Source of the DNA: Chytridium lagenaria
Lineage: Eukaryota > Chytridiomycota > Chytridiomycetes > Chytridiales > Chytridiaceae
Reading direction: 5' to 3'
DNA: 64,000 bases
NCBI GenBank assembly: GCA_025449115.1
Contig: JAHLKC010000098.1
Location: forward strand, 86,056-150,055
Part shown: positions 35,428 through 47,500 of the stretch, piece after piece
Position numbering within the stretch: position 1 is the stretch's first letter
Layout: every line of letters begins with the position of its first letter
Position numbers and translations under genes: made by a program
Notes under the pieces: model-generated
Seen by the model: the letters and a program-made list of their open reading frames with translations, nothing else
Databases searched by the model: none
What the model was told of the DNA's origin: nothing

Positions 35428-38400
35428 TGGGAACACAATTCAGTGACAAACGACTTGCGGTGGATGATTTTGAGAGCGGTGAGGGAGAAGATGACGAAGA
35501 TGCTGACGATAATGAGTTGTGGGTATCTTCAAAAACATTTCTAACTTAACAACTTTAGAGAAGATGATGTAGACGATGCTGCGGACATGCTGCGGAAGTT
35601 GATGGAAATGGGCCGGTGGATGACTACCTTCACCGACTTTATACGAGGCTTATGGACGACATATCGAAAAAAAGCCAGAATGTCTCGAGCCTTTATAAGG
35701 CACTTTTGGACGGAAAGCTTTGGGTAGACCCACCGGATCCTGTGGCAGACCTAAACAATTCGCTCAAAAAGGGGTTTAAGCCAGATCCCAGCGTATTTTA
35801 CCTACCCCGCGTTTTTTTGTGTTCCCCGACATATCTTTTGCACCGTTTCAGTAAGTCTTTTTTTTTTCGAAATAATAACAAAACACATAATTAAATTAAA
35901 CCGCAGATTCTCGTGCCAGTATTGTCAGAGCTCGGAAAATGTGAAGCGTCGTCGGCCAAAGCGCTCGTTCAGAAAAGTTTACAGCTTGACAGACGGCTGC
36001 TACTATATATTCACATGCCAGTAAGTGTTTCCTTTCAAAGACTTTCAATTTCTCCTTCATTTATCTAATAAAATAATATCTTTATTGAATTTTAGCTACA
36101 ACTGTCACAAGTGCCCAAAAAACCCAAACCAAAAAACAGCCTCTTGCTTCCTCGGAACGCAACCTTCCGCTATTCGAACCTTACCTCGAGCGATTCAAGA
36201 AGCTTTCCCTGCTCTATTGACGAAGAAGATAGGAGTTGATAACGATATTCTGGCGCTGCTATGTCAAGGGTGTGAGAAGGGTTTGGGGCCAACGCAAATT
36301 AGCGGAATCTGCAAGGAAAACTATACAGAAGCATATGCGAAGAAAATGTTACGATACTGGGATTTGGGCTTTTTCAAAGCTTCCGACGCGACCTGCTCTG
36401 AGCTATGTGCTTAAACGCGACCTAAGAACGATACCTGACTTCTCAAGTTTCTTTGATCGGAGTGGTTATAATGGACGATTTCCATCAGGTTCGCATTTCC
36501 ATTTTCGTTTTTGTCTAAAAATATTCGCTTCAGGTACCTACCTTCAAAAGGTGTTTGTTAAAACAATGGAACTCTCGGAACCTGTTTATAACGCAGAATG
36601 CCATCGCCTTACAAGTGATATATATAAATGTGATGATAGTTTTAAGGTATGTTACAACCTGATTGTCTTTTTATTCACATAAAGTATAGATAGTCAAACA
36701 CTCTCAGCAAAAAGGCGGACAGTCTCTTCACAGTGCATACTGCACTATAATGACAAAGTACGGCGAGATAAAAACCTCGATGTTTTTGCAGTCGGGTTCG
36801 CATGACGTAAGGGACCTCCGTTCCGAGCGCTGGCTGATTCTATAGCAAGACACAACCCTGATCAGCGAGCCCCTGTAGAGTTTTTCTACACCGATAAGTG
36901 TTGCGGCATGGGGGGAGACCGACCTTTTTTGGAGAGTGTTTTTCCATCGTTGAAGGACGGCCTTGCTATTCCACCGCTCCTAAGCTTGCCGGGGAGCCCC
37001 GGATTTATCTCAAAGACCGGAAATCTTGTTACAGTTTTGCAACCTCTCTTAGAATTCATGGATAATGGAGCGGATCTGATTGTTGGATTTGATACTGAGT
37101 GGAATATGCCCAAACGGCGCGGCCAACAACGTTCCCGCGTCTGTCTCATTCAAATTGCATTTCGCAAACTTAGCGGATACCATACAGAGCGCGTCTTTCC
37201 AAACGGTAATGCATTATTTCTGTAACTTTTACATGTGCCGTTTTCTACCTTTCATAGATACCGTGCTTTTGATTCAGCTCAATCCTGACAAGCCAACAGT
37301 GCCAGAGGTCCTGAAGGAGTTATTGGAACATCCTCGGCTTATTGCTTCTGGACGGAGCGCAAAGCAGGATGCCAAAAACTTACTCGATGATTACGCCATC
37401 AAGATGGGAAATGTTGTTGCTCTCGAGGAATACGCGCGCGATCACCACCTGCTCCACGGGGATAGACGTCGCTGGTCATTGCAGATGATGGCAGAGACTT
37501 TTCTGGGTTTTACGTTGGACAAAGGCGAGGACCTTCGAAAGACTTCCTGGTCAGCAGATCTGTCAGAGGCTAAAAAGTGTTACGCCGCTCGAGACGCTTG
37601 GGCTTCACTACTTGTTTACGAGACAATGCAAAAGGCGGTTGCCAATGCGGACGACTCCGTAGTGATCCCTCCTCATGACTTAGCTTTCCAGAGCCAGACG
37701 ACGCGGCAGAGGCTCACCCATCTCCAACGAATTCCTCCAGGCCGGTTTCAAATGAATCTCAGCATTCTGACCGGCACCAATCCAACTTTCCGGTCTACAG
37801 ACGGGGATTAAAGACTCGCGTCTTACTTGATATATTCCATGCCATGAGACGAATCACCAAGTTCATACCCAGCAAGCATCCTTTCCTCGGCATCTTCTGC
37901 GCAAAGTTAAGGGATGCATTCTTTCTGTTCAACGACGACGATAAGCAAAAGGTTGAAGACTACATTGCGGAACAAAGGGATGATTTTGGACGGCCATGTA
38001 CATTTGAGTCTCTGCTGCGGAGCAAGCCCCAATGGATCTTTGAACGTGTTCGACGCCGGGTTCCTCCGCCAGATAAGCTAGAGGAATTGCTTGAGAATGT
38101 AGTGAAAAAGCCAGAATATACGTCGACGCCAAAAGGTTGCTGGACGAGAAAGCTTTGGCTGCGTATGAAAAGCTCCTTATTCACGTGAGGAACGGCTGCA
38201 TTTCCGACCCCCCTGGCGTAAACCTCTATTTCAAGACGGGCATTGACAAAAAGAGCGGGCTTCAACTTTATCGAACTATCCGCGGAACTAACGCAGTTGA
38301 GACCTACCATCAAAAGCTGGAGATGCACATGGAACCTTGGAATGCCAGCCCTCAACTTTTGCACTATGCTACGATGGTTCACAGGCATCGTTACAACGTT

Positions 38401-39705
38401 CGCGCATCTCAAAAACTCCGGCCTCACTATCCAAAAACAGGAAATTACTCGAATTGGCTGTATGATCAGATTATATTGACCAAAGAGAAATTGTATGGTC
38501 GTCGTCATCAAGGATTTTATTACGAGCAGTTTACAAGAATTTCACCGAGTCTTGATTTTGAGCCTTTTGGAGTTGTTCCCGTTGTTGAACGGAAGGACTT
38601 TGAAGATGTTGAGAATGCCCCCAGTTTAAGGGATACTCAACTTCTGAAAAGTTTCTCGCAAAGAAGATGAGGACAGTCGTGCCACATACACCAATACAGT
38701 CGGAACAGGAGAGAGCTTTATTTTTTCGCTTCATACCTCACTACGAAATAACTCGCTTTGGGACTGGTGAAGCTGCGGGGAAGGGGGGAGACTGGAAGCG
38801 AATGGCGGCGGACTGGAATATCGGAAAGTTATGCTTGCACGGGAAGTTGGATCCGCTAAACCAAATGTTGCCGCGAAAATATTCCAGAAATTGCCTGATC
38901 ATCTCGAACAATACTATAAGGTACTAAATTATGAAAGTGATTTATTAACAAGTTCAGATATATGTAGAGAGGTGGCAGAAGCGATTCAAGGAGCAGAAAC
39001 AAAAAGGTGCAGTTCAAATAATGGACCGCCGAGCGGAGGATATTAGAAAAACAGTGGAGGGAGAAATGATTGAAGGGTCTACCGTGTTCCAAGAGCCCGA
39101 AGAGCTTCTCCCTGATTATGGCGAGATAATGCACTACTTTGAGGAGAGAGAAGGGGAAGACGAGGTCAATACTAACTCGGAAGGAGATGACATACAAATG
39201 GAGACTGACCTAATTCGCCTTCCACATCTCCATCCCATACAATCCTTCCCCCTTCTTCGCCTCAAGCTCGCGTACCCTTTCGAATCCCTTATATCCCATC
39301 AATCGGAAGTACATCTATGGAAGATGTTACTGCGCAATCTGTTGTTGAAATCGCGCAGCAAACAGTTAGAGCATCAGTGCCCTCGATAACGCGAGAGGAA
39401 CAGCCAGAAAGACAAAGAGCAGCGGGAAAAAAAGTAAGGGAGTGTAAAACATGCGGGTTGGCCAAATGCAAAGGTAAATTAAGAATATTCTTGCCTACCT
39501 AACTTCCAAGGTGCAACACCCCGCGGATCTTGTGTGAATAAATGCGAGAAGTGTAGAGAAGAGGATTGTCCAGGAAAGGGATCAAAAAAAGGTTAGCAAT
39601 CGAGTTGGATGTGTGGAAAAGCTACTGACCTTTTCCTGAGAAGGCCAAAAATGTCGATGGCTACTTCTCGGCAGCCGCACGCTGCAGCCGAAATGAAGAA
39701 ATAAT
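35428..39705 (+). mobile_element. DDE transposase-type element with inserted DEDDy 3'-5' exonuclease domain
   Basis: Exons and frames follow in order: an acidic leader; a zinc ribbon (SCQYCQSS..FTCQ|YNCHKC, 35912-36110) of the type in DUF6729-like fungal proteins; a helical segment (TRTLPRAIQEAFPALL type); and a split DDE core. The first Asp is in CDDSFK (about 36632), spliced to HSAYCTIMTKYGEIKTSMF. The second is in EFFYTDKCCG (36878), and the Glu is in GTNAVETYHQKLEMHM (38284). Between the second Asp and LLDIFHAMRRITKFIP (37829) lies a WRN-like exonuclease: LIVGFDTEWN (I), LIASGRSAKQDAKNL (II) and YAARDAWASLLVYETM (III). C-terminal Cys motifs (CKTCGLAKCKG, CVNKCEKCREEDCPG, 39440-39590) may bind zinc. 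Frames break near 36810 and 38130. Ends and terminal repeats were not identified, so the boundaries are those of the coding sequence. Confidence 0.7.
37060..37670 (+). other. WRN-like DEDDy 3'-5' exonuclease domain within the transposase gene
   Basis: Exo I is FDTEWN (about 37087), Exo II is SAKQDAKNLL (about 37355) and Exo III is the YxxxD motif in CYAARDAWAS (about 37580). All four acidic positions and the Tyr are present, so the domain could be active. One intron at about 37205-37258 is likely. Confidence 0.75.
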
Positions 39706-40329
39706 TGGTCGACGAATAACGTTAATTAATACATAAATAAAGATTTACATCATTTTTAAGTCAGCTCGCAACACTCACCGTTAATTCCCAACTGCGATCG
39801 AAAGGTATGCTAGGCTGTAGATAGTTATCATCCATTAGAATACAACGCAATCAGTCTTACCTAGATCCGTCCTGTCCCTTCCCGTCTCTTCTTCCCCTTC
39901 CTTCAACCTCTCCTTCTTCCCCTTCCCCATCGATACCCAGTTGAACCCCCCCCCCCCTACCTCCGAATTTTTGATTCTTTAATTTTTATGGTAAGGGGCC
40001 AAAATTTCCAATTTTTGCTAAATGACTGACTACGACGTTCATGCAGATAATATGGTCTCCTCATCTACTGACACATACACTTACAAAACTACAACCCTTG
40101 GTCGCGTGGAGATCACCGTGATGGATGTTTACTTTGCAACGGCTGGTGTAAGTACACAAGGCCCAGACCATATCATGTGATATATATATAATAGTAATAA
40201 ACGTTGAACATGATGACAAAGGTAAAGCTGTTTTATTAAATTGGTTGCATTTGAACAGGATTAAACAGAGACCAGATGTATTGCAGCATCAAAGTGATGT
40301 TGTTGTTGTTACTTGGTGATGGTATGGGT
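39706..40329. other. Non-coding stretch with a possible isolated exon
   Basis: Contains a C12 run (39946-39957) and one plausible exon at 40022-40149 (MTDYDVHADNMVSSSTDTYT, then GRVEITVMDVYFATAG) followed by a GTAAGT donor. If real, that gene was interrupted by the LTR at 40330. Otherwise nothing. Confidence 0.35.
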
Positions 40330-40833
40330 TGTTGAATACTTGTTGTTCACGGGGCTCAATTAATTAAAGTTAAACGCACTTTTGCTCGAACAACGTTCTT
40401 GATTTATTTCGACTCAACACACGAGTCTTTAAATACTCAAACAAAACGAACAAGTAAAGAGGAAGACAACACAAAGGTAAACCTATCGGAGACGCGTACA
40501 CTCACGCGTTAAACTCTCCATTACAAAGATAAACAAATCAGAGAGCCTTGACGGGAACAAAGGGAATAAAGGCTAGAAGGGAATATCCAATCACAAACAG
40601 GTAGAGTTATAATTAAATTGGCATTAAGAAAATAAACCAATCAAGGAAGGTAAATCAAAGTGGGAAATTCAGAACGAGTCCAGAATGTAAATGAGAAGTC
40701 CAGTGGGCGCGTTCGCGCTCAACTCTAATGACGCGTAAATCCCAGAGCACTCTAGTGTTGCGCCCGACGCCGCGGACTAATGGTGCGAGTGATCCTGACG
40801 CGTCCTCGTGAGTCAAGTGAGCGAAACCCAACA
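40330..40833 (-). repeat. Solo LTR (family B/D Copia), inverted orientation
   Basis: This 504-base sequence begins TGTTGAATAC and ends AAACCCAACA, matching the LTR at 57857-58360 almost base for base. The flanking five bases are TGGGT (40325-40329) and TTGGT (40834-40838), an imperfect target-site duplication. No internal retrotransposon sequence is attached, so it is most simply a solo LTR. Confidence 0.8.
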
Positions 40834-42471
40834 TTGGTAAGTAATTGCAAGATTCTGCTTAGGAGAAGGGAACATGTTAAATATCGTTTGTGAGATTATT
40901 GGATAACCTCACCAAGAGGCATGAATGCGCCGCATATATAGATGTCGTGCTATTATTCTTATATTGTTGTTCCCCTTCCATCCTTTTTCCCTCTCGGATT
41001 TTTTATAGTTTTTCCCCATAGATACAAGAGAGGTTTTTATAGAAGGAAGGGCGGTCAACGTGGTATGCTAAATTATGACATGCTACCACGTTGGTTGAGT
41101 TGCCTGTTGTTGTTGTTTGATTCCCTTTATGTATTGTTTTATTATTTGTAGAAAGTTGAATAGATTTAAGTGCACCTCTGTAGTCCTGGATTGATTGCAC
41201 CCATACAACCAGGCATCACTTTATTGTTGACTTACCTTGCTAGTAAACCAATATGAGCACCAGATTGTTTCCTGGCAATTGAGGATGGCTGAAAGCTCAT
41301 TGCCTTCCTGATCTTGCTCCTTTTGGAACTTGACTATCTTGTTGCCTCACGAGCTGGCCTTCAATGTGGATCAGAAATTCGCTTGATGCTGCATGTCACA
41401 AATTTGTAGGATTGCCGTCAAAGTATAATATTGATTTACTCATATTACCTATGACAGTATGTTGTGCCTTTAAGCTTAGGACCCGTGTTCAAAGTGAATT
41501 AAGGTTGAAACTTTCCTCAGGGAATTGCAAAACTTCACGTAGTCACGCTCCCATCAGACAAGGTTAGAAGATTGGTCTCCCTCTTTTCAATGGTGATGTG
41601 CAGTTGAGACATTGCCATGTCCGATGTTGGTTTGGACATATTGGCTTCACTTTGCAAAGGGAGTGTCTTCCTTCATAAAATTCCAAAATTTACCCTAAAG
41701 ATGGGATGACAACTTACACCTTTTTAAAAATATATTTTTGCTTCTAATCTAAATATTCGGCTATGAAAATATACGGGACTTGAGCAAGTGGGTATGAAAA
41801 GACGCCAATGCTCATAGGTTGTTCAAGTGGGTAGTTGAGATTGAGAGTCCAGTCAAGTGCTGAGTATATGTGTTATTGTTGAAGGTAACAGAGTTAAAGA
41901 AAGAATAAGAGGGGTGGTCACGATACCAGCAGATCAGGGAGCGTTGCCACTCGTTAAGGTTTATGTCGGTTTGAAAGATGATAGCTTTAGCAAGCTGAAA
42001 ATATTGGGCAGTGGTATGCAGCCAGTGCCAGTGGCCAGAATTTGATGTGCACCGGTATACGTACACATATGGTAGTGTACACCATAATACATATTTTTTC
42101 ATTTTAATGATCAGCATGGTTGGTGAATATTCTTACTCACGCTGCAATATTATTTGTGATGTTACTTTGTTGAGTTGGCATTTGCCTTGTCCAGCTTCTA
42201 TAGTTGTATGTTAAAACATACGGGGAGTGCTTCTGTAAACAGTTTTTCTTTGTTGTTTTCGTTAATTTCGGGAGATACCTTCCAAAGATTTTTGTTGACA
42301 ACCAACAAGGGGATGCTCCTTAATCAAACAACAACTTGCTACAGTACAACGAGATATAGCGGTGTGTGATACCTTACTTTCCCTGCTGCCTGATAACAAC
42401 TCAATGAGGAGGGAAATGCAAGCTAACTTGCTGGCCTTCATAAAACACTTGCTGAACTGAAATCTGATTTT
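40834..42471. other. 1.6 kb unexplained segment between inverted LTR copies
   Basis: No gene was recognised. It holds a short hairpin (41056-41093) and a 62-codon open stretch at 41857-42045 (VEGNRVKERIRGVVTIPADQ, then LPLVKVYVGLKDDS) that looks protein-like but matches no family I know. It is bounded by the solo LTR in minus orientation and a truncated LTR in plus orientation. Confidence 0.4.
41056..41093. repeat. Perfect 10-base inverted repeat (hairpin)
   Basis: Arms CAACGTGGTA and TACCACGTTG are separated by 18 bases. The role is unknown; it may be a transposon end, a regulatory site or chance. Confidence 0.6.
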
Positions 42472-42795
42472 TGTTGGGTTTCGCTCACTTGACTCACAAG
42501 GACGCGTCAGTATCACTTGCACCATCAGTCCGCGACGTCGGGCGCAACACTAGAGTGCTCTGGAATTTACGCGTCGTTAGAGTTGAGCGCGAACGCGCCC
42601 ACTGGACTTCTAATTTACATTCTAGACTCATTTGAATTTCCACTTTGATTTACCTTCCTTGATTGGTTTACTTTCTTTATGCCAGTTTAATTATAACTCT
42701 ACCTGTTTGTTATTGGACATTCCCTTCTAGCCTTCATTCCCTTTGTTGCTGTCAAGGCTCTCTGATTTGTTTATCCTTGTAGTGAAGAGTTTAAC
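42472..42795 (+). repeat. Truncated LTR of Copia element B
   Basis: It starts TGTTGGGTTTCGCTCAC and is the reverse complement of most of the 40330-40833 LTR. Its 3' part is lost. At about 42795 it joins gag sequence directly at a shared ACGCG motif, so the rest of the LTR, the primer-binding site and the first part of gag are deleted. Confidence 0.8.
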
Positions 42796-42886
42796 GCGCG
42801 TCTTTACGCGTATTCGTTGCAGAACTTTTGACAATGGTCAACCACCTCAAGGCACCCGCCGAGGCTGTCTCCAACGAGCAACACAT
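42796..42886 (+). pseudogene. Gag fragment of element B, left of the inserted element C
   Basis: It encodes a piece matching AELSTMVNQLKAAAEAVSNE of element D (minus strand, about 57330-57430). The reading resumes at 48116 with HIAHLLTKLPEAYDVAVANI. The two parts are separated by element C and a CACAT duplication. Confidence 0.85.
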
Positions 42887-43277
42887 TGTTGGGTTTCAAC
42901 TTTCTAGTTTGTTTTACTTACACACATTTATGTTACTAAGTCATTTGTGCCCCCGCATTCATTCTAGCCTTCATTAATTCGGAGTTTAAATTCTTTATTT
43001 GTTTTGCTGTTCATACCATTTGAGTCAGCGTTAATCCCCGCATGTTTTGCCTCCTACAACTGTATCCGTGACAATGAGAGATGGACGGTCAGAAGACCTT
43101 ATGGCGAGGGGTGCCACCCTCAACTTACCTGTATTGTTGTGAAGAAGGTTCTTAATAATAAGTTAGTTGTCATCAGTATTAATTAGTCGTCACCTCTGGA
43201 GACCTCGTTCACCAGTTAATTATATAATAGTTTATTAAGTTTATTATCATTATTACAAAGAGCCCCGAAACCCTACA
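42887..43277 (+). repeat. 5' LTR of element C
   Basis: A 391-base TG..CA repeat, near-identical to 47721-48115. It should carry promoter and polyadenylation signals for the element. Confidence 0.95.
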
Positions 43278-43278
43278 A

Positions 43279-43291
43279 GTGGTAGCACTTC
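43279..43291 (+). other. Primer-binding site of element C
   Basis: GTGGTAGCACTTC lies one base after the LTR. The same 13 bases follow the 5' LTR of element D on the minus strand (57844-57856). TGGTAGC is how the Ty1 initiator-Met tRNA site begins, so a tRNA ending GCTACCA is the likely primer. Confidence 0.7.
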
Positions 43292-43413
43292 ATCTGGTTG
43301 GAAGAAGGAGTGAACGATCCATTTGAGGACCAGTAGAGAGAAGAGTGTGAGCATCGCAAGAAAGAAAGAATCAGTCCCAAGTCACCAAAGAAAGTAACCA
43401 GTCAACACGAAAG

Positions 43414-44580
43414 ATGACGAAAGAAAAGGACGACAAACCTGTGATGTTCGATGGCACACAGTTCCACATCTGGAAGTACCGCATGGTCGGGTACCTCAAA
43501 GGCAAGGGCCTTTGGAAGATTGTGGATAAGGGCTGGACGCCCTATGCAGTCGTTGACACGCCTACAAACGCCGAGAAGAAAACTAGGTTAGAAGAGGAAG
43601 ACCTGGATATGAAAGCAAAAGCGAGAATTGAATCAAGAGTGCATGATATCATCTTACCGCTAATCCAGGATGAAATAACGGCGAAAGCAACTTGGGATAA
43701 AATTGTTGAGACCTATGAGAGAAAGGCTCAGACAAACAGAAACGCGATTAGAAGAAAGCTCACCAACTTGAAGATGAAAGAGAGGACGACTTGAAGACTT
43801 ACATTGCAGAGATCTCGTCAACAATCCAGCAACTAAAGGCTGCGGGGGAGGACACTGGAACCCCGCAGCACATCTCTATCCTTCTGACCACCCTACCAGA
43901 AGCGTATGATATTATCGTAAATCTCCTCGAGAACGACGCCAAAGCAGAGACCGATTATGCCTATGTGGTGGGAAAACTGTTAGATCATGAAACGAAAATT
44001 AAAGAAAGAAAGAAGGAAACAGAGGACAGTGAAGGTGCTCAAGCGCATGCTGCAGGGAGACATAACAATCAGCAACGGCAACGCGGAGGTGAAGACCGCG
44101 AATGTTTCAATTGTGGTCGAAGAGGACACCTGGCTAGAGATTGCTGGGGTGCTAGACGAAACATCGAAAATAGATACGATGGAAACAACGAACCTCAAGC
44201 TCAACCAGCAGCAGCTGGAAGAGGTCATTTCCGTGGACGAGGACGTGGTGGATTCCGTGGTCGTGGAGGCCGCGGAAGAGGTGGTCGAGGCCGTGGTGGT
44301 TGGAACCGTGGCCCTAATGCAAACGTAGCGAATCAGAACAACAATCAAAACAACAACAACAACGGAGGGAATCCAGTAGTGTTCGTTGCCGCAGTGCCAA
44401 CAGTCAACATTACTGGGGATGGCATGCTGCAAGCGAGAGACACTAGATGGATGTTAGATTCAGGAGCTACTCACCATATGACGTTTCAACGCAACATCCT
44501 GTCAAACTACCGATCCATTCAGTGCAACATCAGCACGGCGGACAGCCAGAGCGAGCTGGAATCGAAAGGGTCGGAGACTG
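43414..44580 (+). CDS. Element C gag and protease region
   Basis: Starts MTKEKDDKPVMFDGTQFHIW. The Copia gag helical region (WKYRMVGYLKGKGLWKIVDK and VHDIILPLIQDEITAKATWD) continues after a one-base frame break at about 43790, with TYIAEISSTIQQLKAAGEDT and SILLTTLPEAYDIIVNLLEN. The CCHC knuckle CFNCGRRGHLARDC (44104) is followed by an RGG-rich block of about 30 residues (44218-44310), then an Asn-rich stretch. The aspartic protease motif is WMLDSGATHHMT (44450). A second break follows near 44560. It packages element RNA in virus-like particles and processes Gag-Pol. Confidence 0.85.
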
Positions 44581-47500
44581 TGAAGTAAAGATTAGAATTG
44601 GGGGAAGAACAGGAACGCTAATACTGAAGAATGTGTTATATGTACCGAACATCGGACGGAACCTTATCTCGCTTGGGATGGCGAGGAAGAAAGAACTGGA
44701 CATCTTTCCAAAAGATGATGGCTATGATCTGAAACCGAAGAAAGGACCATCAGCACAAGCGCTAGCAACTTTCACATACAGCAGCAAGGAAAACCTCATT
44801 TACCTTGATCAAGCGTCGGAGTCTAAACCCAGCACCTCCGTTGCAAAGGCTGGGAAGCCACGCCACATCAGTGGCACCTGAGGATGGGTCATCTAGGAAA
44901 GAAGAGTGTGAAGAAGTTAGTGAAGGTTGCAAAGGGAGTCAACATGACAGATGAAGAGGACACTCACCTTTGCGAAGGGTGTGTTGATGGAAAGATGACA
45001 AGAGTTTCATTCCCTGACAAACCCGACGAAATCAAAGCTAAAGAACCTCTTGAAAGGATTCATGTCGATATTGTCGGGCCTATGAAGAATGCATCAAACG
45101 GCGGCGCTCGTTACTTCTTAACGATTGTGGACAGCGCCACAAATTACGTGACGGTCTATTTATGCAAGAAGAAAAACGAATCAGTCAAGTACATCAAGGG
45201 TTACAAAGAAGAAGCAGAAAAACGCATTAAACAAAAACTAAAAGAGATTGTGGCGGACAACGGTGGGGAGTTCAACAATAAATCAATGAAGGATTGGTGT
45301 TTGGAGCATGGAATTCGACTCACCTTTACCATGCCATACACACCGCAACAGAACGGTGTTGCTGAAAGGATGAACAGGAGCTTAAACGAGCGATCTAAGA
45401 GCATGTTAAGCTCATCAAAACTGGAAACGAGATTTTGGGGAGAAGCTGTGATGGCTGCAGCTTACCTTATCAATAGATCGCCTACGCGCACCAACGAAGA
45501 AGACGCGACACCTCTTGAGAAATTCGCCGGGGTCAAGCCTGACCTCTCGAGGTTGCGTGTTTGGGGATGCCTCGCGCTTGTCTTGATCCCAAAGCAGCAA
45601 AGAAAGAAAGGTGACTTTAACGCTCGCCGCTGCGTGCTTGTGGGATATGAACCGCTTGGATACCGACTGTGGGACCTGCAAGAAAATAAGCTGGTTAGAA
45701 GCAAGTCTGTCATTTTTGACGAAGGAGTTTTTGGGGCGGAAGAGAAGAAAGGAGACGAGAAGTTTGAAGGAGATGTATCAGAATGGAAGAGTGATTTGGA
45801 CTTACCAGATTACAACACGGATTCATCAAGTTCTGGTGGAAGCGAGGGCGAAACTGCTGTGGATGATAACTCCGATGAAGAGGAAGATGATAATGTTAGT
45901 TATCACACACCTGATCGTGAAGACTACAACGAAGAAGATAGAGAAGAACCTCGCTCACCTACGGTTCGTCGTTCAGGTGGAAGAAGGTACCAAATTTCCG
46001 TGAAGACCTGGATGAACCGTATGAAACATCCCTTCGAAGGTCAACAAGGAACAAGAAGAAACCTGGAGAGTTTTGGACGGTTAAGCCATCCGCCAACACC
46101 GCATCATGGGAAGAAGAAGATGATGAGCCAAAAACTTAAGAAGCGATGCAGAGGAAGGAGAAGGATGAATGGAGAAAAGCGATGGAAGAGGAGATGAAGA
46201 GCTTGGTCGAGATGGGGACTTGGAGGCTGGTGCCCCGACCAAAAGATAAGAAGATTATCAAATCTGGATGGGTGTACAAAACAAAACGTGATGAGTTGGG
46301 AAATTTGGACAAACGCAAAGCACGTTTCGTTGCAAAAGGATATTCGCAGAACAAGGTCTTGATTACGATGAGAAGTTTGCACCCGTTATTAAGCAAGCCA
46401 CGTTAAGAGTCATGCTGGCGATTGCCTGTCAAGAGGACATGGAGATTAGGCAATACGATGTTAAGACCGCGTTTTTAAACGGCAAGCTAGAAGATCACGA
46501 GATCTATATCGAGCAACCTGAAGGATTCGTTGTTGAAGGGAAAGAAGACTGGGTTTGCTTGTGTATGAAGAGTCTCTACGGCTTGGTTCAAGCACCGATG
46601 TGTTTCAATAACGACCTGAACACATTCCAAGTCGATGAGGAGCGCTTCACGAGGTCAGCAGCAGACCCGTGTCTCTACTACAAGAGGAACGGCAAGGACC
46701 TTACCATGAAAGGGGTCTATGTCGACGATATCATTGAAGCGTCAACAAGCAAGGAGGAACTGGACAGATCGGAGAAAAGATTTATGAGACGTTACCGTGG
46801 AACTCGAGCTGCAAGTTTTCGATACGTGTTGGGCTGGCAGTGCCGCTATGATCGTGTGAAAGGGAAGATTGTGGTGTTCCAGCAGAGATACATCGAAACG
46901 ATGGGTCATAAGCTGGAATTACCGAAAACCCTTTTACATTACACGCCAATGGACGCCGTCAAAAAGCTGTTGAAGACGATGGAAGGCGAGATAACTAAAA
47001 CGAACGAGAAGGGACAAGGATACCGACAGTACACCGGATCCTTGATGCATGCTATGATTGGAACGCGACCAGATATCGCGTTTGCACTGGGAATGGCGGC
47101 TAGATTTCAAGAAAATCCTTACCCAGCACATTGGGACGCGCTTTACCGCACTTGTGGATATCTTCAGCAGACGAAGCAGCTGGGGATTCAATACTCACGT
47201 CGAGAGAAACTGGAGTTGGTGGGTTATGCCGATGCCGACATGGGGACGGACCCGGCGGACATGAAGTCTACTAGTGGATTTGTGATTACTTTGAATGGGG
47301 GAGCTGTTGTGTGGGGAACTAAGAAGCAAGCGACAACGGCTCAGTCTACTGCCGAGGCTGAATACGTCTCTTTGAGTGAGGCATCATCACATATGATTTG
47401 GGTTAGTCAGCTTCTGGGGGAGCTAGGATACTCGTTTAACGACGCACCAGTCATTTATGGCGACAACACGACGGCAAACGCGCTAGCCAGCACACCAATC

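Noticed and set aside
37844..38188. Exonuclease region as a separate host RecQ/WRN gene
   Set aside because: Transposase catalytic residues flank it on both sides and no helicase domain is present.
43980..44432. Minus-strand Thr/Ser-rich frame in element C
   Set aside because: Antisense of the gag knuckle and RGG-encoding sequence.
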